64,000 nucleotides of DNA, from the NCBI GenBank assembly GCA_015680685.1, contig MNCI01009419.1, positions 236,419 to 300,418 on the forward strand. The letters run 5' to 3'. Source of the DNA: Gnetum montanum. Taxonomy: Eukaryota > Streptophyta > Gnetopsida > Gnetales > Gnetaceae. The notes beneath the pieces were generated by a model, which made no database searches, was not told where the DNA came from, and saw only the letters and a program-made list of their open reading frames with translations. Of the stretch, positions 59,511 through 64,000 are shown piece after piece. Every line of letters starts with the position of its first letter. Position 1 is the first letter of the stretch. Position numbers and translations under genes: made by a program.

Positions 59511-60560
59511 AAGAATTATGCCTCTAATCCTCCTACCTCCATGTTCTCCTCAATGTAAGAGGGTTTAGCCCCCTCATCATCATCTCTAATTTAAGGGTTG
59601 ACATTCTTCTTGATGTTGGCTACCATCATGTTCATGGATATTAGAGTGGAACGCACCTTCTTTAGCACTATCAAGATCTTGCACTCTGTATACTTCACTT
59701 TCTACAACTAAGCTTACATCCCTTCCTAGAGTTCTTGAACTTTACTAGTCCCAAGTACTAATGAAGAGCTTTTATGATAGATTCCATAACAAAGTGGTCA
59801 ATCTTGATGTATATTTTTATGGATTGGATGAAGATGTCATTTTTTAAAATAGTAAGATGTACCTTCATGTCTATTTGTGGTTCTAACACCTCCAACTTCC
59901 TCAAAATAGCTAAAATAAGAAATGACAAGTAAAGTTTGAGTGGATCATCGTTATAGTGATAAAACATGTACTTGATTGTAGGTATGAAAAATATACATCC
60001 TCACCAAACTTTAAATTCTTCATAATCCAAAGAGTTTGGCTCATGATATACATGATGTGTGTAGATAGTAGAACGTTCATAACAATCATGCTAGCCATCA
60101 CATGGTGCTCAAAACACAAGTTCATAAAGTGAGTTCCTGGATCCACATCCTAGTGGAGTCCAATTCTTCAATGAACTAATGGAAAAGATCATACTTATCT
60201 TATGTACTAGATTTAGGCTTGAGGATGTCCTTCCCCATGGCTAGAAGGACAAACACTCTTAAAGTCATGCTACAATGATCTTCACCCTAGTTTTTCTCAT
60301 GAATAAAACCAAGTAACATTCAGAAGGATCTTCCATAGTCAGATGTAGCTTTAAGTTCCTATACAATTCTAGGATTTCTTCTTGGTAAAACTAGTTGATA
60401 GGGGTCCTAATAAACACCCCACAATCCATGGCCTCTTATTGCTTCTAGACTATGACATCACTGTCATCAAACCACTCTATATAGTTTGCCTCATCGTGGT
60501 AAATGATGATTTCAAGCCTCTCAACCCTAGAAACCTGTAACATAAGAATAAAATTTAACA
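59511..60560 (-). pseudogene. Remnant of a plant transposon protein-type ORF
   Basis: Minus-strand frames, with shifts, give EEILELYRNLKLHLTMEDPS (about 60320-60385) and GTHFMNLCFEHHVMASMIVMN (60070-60140; ORF start region of that block), then an acidic C-terminal part. The pattern of an F-x2-E-x-[LV]-x-x-[FL]Y-x-NL opening followed by a hydrophobic block resembles ORF2 of element C. Function unknown. Alternative: an unrelated broken frame. Confidence 0.45.
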
Positions 60561-61704
60561 TGCAAATATCATCATAAATCTTCTCACTAAGGCTTATTCT
60601 TACCTAAGCTTGCATAGTTGTGGAGGATTTTCCCATTTATATCCTCCCTACACAAGATAGTTGTTGGAAGGGGAATATCATCATTATCAAAATATAAAAA
60701 TATATGGAAATAAGCCCTGACTTAGAGAGATATGCCTTACCTAACATTAGGAAAGATGATGTTGAGTTGGTGTGGTCCTTAATCCCTTTTTCATGACCCC
60801 AAAAGAAAGTGGATATAGTGGTAAATAAAATTCTAGTTAAGACAAGAGTACTAAAGAAATGACTCATGGAAAAAATTTTACCTTAATAAGTGGTGCTTGG
60901 TGTGGTATGGACTCTCATTATTTGACAATAGTCCCTAATGGAGCAGAGAGCCAAAGGAGTGGTAGAGAAATAGTGGTTAAGTGAGGCTTATTTGCGAGAG
61001 GAAAACACATAGTGTTTAGGAAAAATTTTGGGCATAAGATCTATCCCCATGGATGGTGGCTATATATTATTAGGAAATCATTTTACTACTAGATTTTATT
61101 TTTATTTTCTTTGCTTTTCATCATATCGATCTTCATTGAAGAATCGATGTTGTTTGATATGAATTGGATCGAACTACATTGTGGTAGTGAAAAAAATTGA
61201 TATGAATAGACATTTAGCTCCTAACATATTGAAGTTCCTCATGGTTGTGTTATTCACACATAAAAATTTCAAGAAATTTTTTTTATTTAACAATCTTTAT
61301 CAATATAGTCAACATGGATCAATACCACTATACATTAACATATCAATATCCATCATGGTTGCAATATTCAAATGTGAATGTCTTGAAAATTATTTTTCTT
61401 TATTAATCCACATCAATCTAATTGATATCAATCAATATATTTATTTATAACCTAAATGTAAATTCTACCTATATCAATTGAAAACACACCAATTGATATA
61501 CTTCGATTACATTTATAATTAGACATTAATAATGCAATGTCTATTAATATACTTAGACCTCAAGGGATTCTTTTCTCTTGGTGCATCTATGAAAATTGAT
61601 TTTGTGATGTCCCTTTATAAAATAATATTATTATTCAAGTGTTATCACATCCTCTAAAATAAATTGATATCATTAAAATAAAAGAAAATAATTTTATTAG
61701 CTAC
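60561..61704. other. Intergenic AT-rich DNA; no gene seen
   Basis: Open frames at 60637-60867 (minus) and 61181-61450 (plus) lack domains. CAATTGATAT/ATCAATTG phrases recur at 61420-61500. Confidence 0.4.
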
Positions 61705-62420
61705 TGATGAATCATCAATTGGTAGAGATATCGTAGATGCTACATCGCATCTGCATTGTAGCATCCTTGTTGATGTGTCTTTGTTGGATGCTATGTCATA
61801 GATGCAATGTCACATCTATTAGATAAAATCAAATTTTGTTCACCTATGATATCATAACTATGATATCATCTCTATGATGTTGTATATCTAATATCATAGC
61901 ACATGCTATGACATTGTAGATCTAATATCGTAGCATGTGTGTAGCCTATAAATATAACACTTGGGCACATGGATCTGAATAAGTTTCATTCCATCCTTAG
62001 GTAGATTCTCACAATTTTTTTTCATACTTTTTAGTAATAGAAAGTGAATGCCCATAGTGTGGTGTTGAGCAGTTGTATAAAATATTTATTTAAGTGAAGT
62101 GCACTTGGGCATAGTTCATGTCTAGAAATAAAGATCAAGATTGATTTTCATCATTGCAACATCCACTTAGTTTTATTATTTTACTTAGCATAGTTTTTAC
62201 TATTTTCTTAGTTTAATCATTTATATTTCTAAGTACTTTAATTTTTGTTCATTAGTAAAGTAGACTGAGTATGAAAAGTTTTGAGTTTTAAGTGTAATTG
62301 TTTAGTAATCCTAGTAGTGTTATTGCTTGGTTTACCCAGTAGCATAATACTTGGTAATCTTAGTAATGATTACATGAGCCCAAGACATGTATAATAAGCT
62401 AGGACTAGATGCTAGGGAAT
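61705..62420 (+). repeat. LTR fragment of the C/E family, plus strand (element H)
   Basis: Starts TGATGAATCATC. A long GATATC-type palindrome region (61727-61935) precedes the TATA box CCTATAAATATAAC (61948-61961). A polyadenylation signal AATAAAGATCAAGATTGATT lies at 62125-62144, and the downstream part matches R/U5 of C as far as about 62420 (CCAAGACATGTATAA). The 3' end is lost. It is the only plus-strand member of this LTR family in the window. Confidence 0.75.
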
Positions 62421-64000
62421 CAAGATGAGGATAGAGGTAGAAATAGATGAGATCATAAAAGTCAGTGCAGCATCTAAAAACATCAATGGCTAGAACACTG
62501 AGAGATCATTAGATGTACAACTTAACTGTAAGTTTGTGGGAGGGCCATGCTAGGGAGAACAAAAATGGGGCACCTTGAATAGTCTAGTCAATCAGACAGG
62601 GACATACATGGTGTCTAATGACCATTTGCAAATGGTATCTTTAGAGCATCACATGAACAAACAAGGAGCGTAACATGTATAACAATGAGAGTGCATCAAT
62701 GTGAGTGTCTTAATGCATATTAATAATAGGAATAAAATAGTACGCTCACAGTTTGAAATATATGTTTTAAGAAAAATGGAATGAGTTTAGGTGAGAAAAT
62801 GAACCATGCCAAGATTGGGGAAGAGTGACTTTTGATTAAATGATGTGTACAATTAGCATGCAGTGTTAGATAGGCACAACGGGGCAACGAGGCAACATGG
62901 TCACACTCCTTGGGATGCTATGAACATGGTGTGGATAGATGAAAGGGAGCTGAAGCTTGTTGGACTAATAATTTCTATGCTATGCAGGTGCAGATTCCAA
63001 GTTGAGTGTGGGAGTGAAGCAGGTGTTGAGAAGTGCTCCAATGCTGAGATTTTCTACTCATCAACCTTTTTCTTGCCAATATTCTACCATAGCCTAACCC
63101 TTAGAATGCTGATTACTGGTGTATTTATAGAGCTAGCATTGATGGGAGATGTGCATTGAAGACCATGTGTCCTTGGTTTTCATAGCACGAATGTGAATGT
63201 GTCACGCTGATGTGCTACGCTTAAAGTGTTAAGCTCAATGATGCTATGCTTGACAAGACAAAAAAAAGGGATTGAAAATCTACTAGACTATGACCATATT
63301 TCCAAAATTACATGTGTCAAAGTCTAAGGAACTACCATGTACCTACAAGATGCCAAAAACAAATGCAACTTGGAGCCTACATTCCAAGACTATGTCTTCC
63401 CTTCTCTTCCAAGTAGGGTCAAGCATAGGGACAATTTTGGGGATTAACGGGAGGTGCAAAAAAAAAAAAAGAAAACTGTTGATCTTGGCCACCTAAGAAA
63501 TACCAGAGCTGAAATGAAAGTTGTTTCTAAGTTCTGGGAGCTTTTGGAGGCATTTGGAGGTGTTTTCCAAGTGTTACACTATCTAGGCTACCTAGCGTGA
63601 CAAAGAATAGCGTGAACACTTCAAAATATTTTGTGATTCTAGCCTACTACATTGTTTATGCTACTCTGTGTAGTAGGGTGTAGCACCTATTTTCCAATGA
63701 ATCTTTTCAAAATTGAAAATTCCAGTCTAGGATGTGGGAAGATAAGCAACTTGTGAAACTAGAAAGTGCATCTTCCATGTCAAGATGGCCTAATACCTCC
63801 TCATTCTGTACATAGAAAATTTTTGATTTTGGAACCTGTACTACGTTGTGTAGCATAGTAGAGAGTAGCATCAATTTTGGATGAATTTTGAAAAAACTTG
63901 TAATGTTTTATCATGGGACACTAATCACTCTCTAAGGATGACGCAGCACAAGAAGCCTTGGAAGTCAAAAAATTTCCAAACACACCTTCTGTGTTTGATC
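62421..64000. other. Unassigned repeat-like DNA with a minus-strand TATA-like box
   Basis: No domain in any frame. The open frame at 62863-63159 is not supported. CTCTATAAATACACC on the minus strand (63119-63133) with repeated GCTAC/GTAGC words upstream (63190-63700) may mark another old LTR. A short block around GTAGCA[CT]/TAGTAG recurs at 63640-63690 and 63840-63875. Confidence 0.35.

Noticed and set aside
62863-63159. Plus-strand 98-codon ORF
   Set aside because: No recognised motif and no gene context. The region looks like an old LTR read in the wrong sense.

Overview
This is nuclear DNA of a plant with a large, repeat-rich genome. It is AT-rich and CpG-poor, and almost every recognisable stretch belongs to a decayed LTR retrotransposon. 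No intact host gene, rRNA or tRNA was seen. Slow decay by point mutation, long nested elements and Athila/Tat-type Ty3 lineages would suit a gymnosperm or another giant-genome seed plant, but the sequence alone does not settle the species. Two N gaps (2825-2964, 15887-16168) and three single Ns (6027, 35943, 57157) mark draft-assembly joins.

Layout. (1) 1-1477 is the gag end of a Tat-like element on the minus strand, cut by the window edge. (2) 2094 to about 19200 is a three-layer nest. Element A (plus, unfamiliar single ORF) is split by element B (3274-16989, minus, 5-bp duplication GGAGG, tRNA-iMet-type primer site, no gag/pol). B carries a captured fragment of a CCR4/nocturnin-type nuclease gene and is itself split by element C (5739-14458, minus, duplication CCCCCT). 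C has gag plus a second ORF but no polymerase. (3) 19438 to about 21650 is D, a truncated older relative of C. (4) 21740-22438 is a plus-strand chromovirus-type RT fragment. (5) 22439-31838 is E, a minus-strand element with gag-PR-RT-RH-INT in which the ancestral single gag-pol frame is still readable. (6) 31839-58070 is an Athila-type region. Element G (plus) has 1.7-kb LTRs ending TGATA...TATCA. An LTR piece, a 2.8-kb segment X, a partial LTR, G's internal region, an LTR and a second copy X' follow one another. E sits in the first LTR piece, and F (43195-53108, minus, E-like) sits inside G. (7) 58071-64000 is AT-rich DNA with an ORF remnant like the plant-transposon-protein ORF of C, and a plus-strand LTR fragment (61705 to about 62420).

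How the parts relate. C, D, E, F and the 61705 LTR share LTR ends (TGATGAGTGG / CATCA) and one promoter layout: a TATA box preceded by an array of GATATC palindromes, in the best copy eight sites spaced about 17 bp. C has the termini, primer site and gag but no polymerase, so it probably depended on an E/F-type partner. In C a copy of the same palindrome-plus-TATA module also lies upstream of ORF2, and good splice signals flank a 67-nt stretch ending exactly at the ORF2 start codon. Relative ages read from the nesting are A older than B older than C, and G older than both E and F. Most coding frames are broken by nonsense substitutions and few indels, as expected of methylated DNA decaying by C-to-T change.
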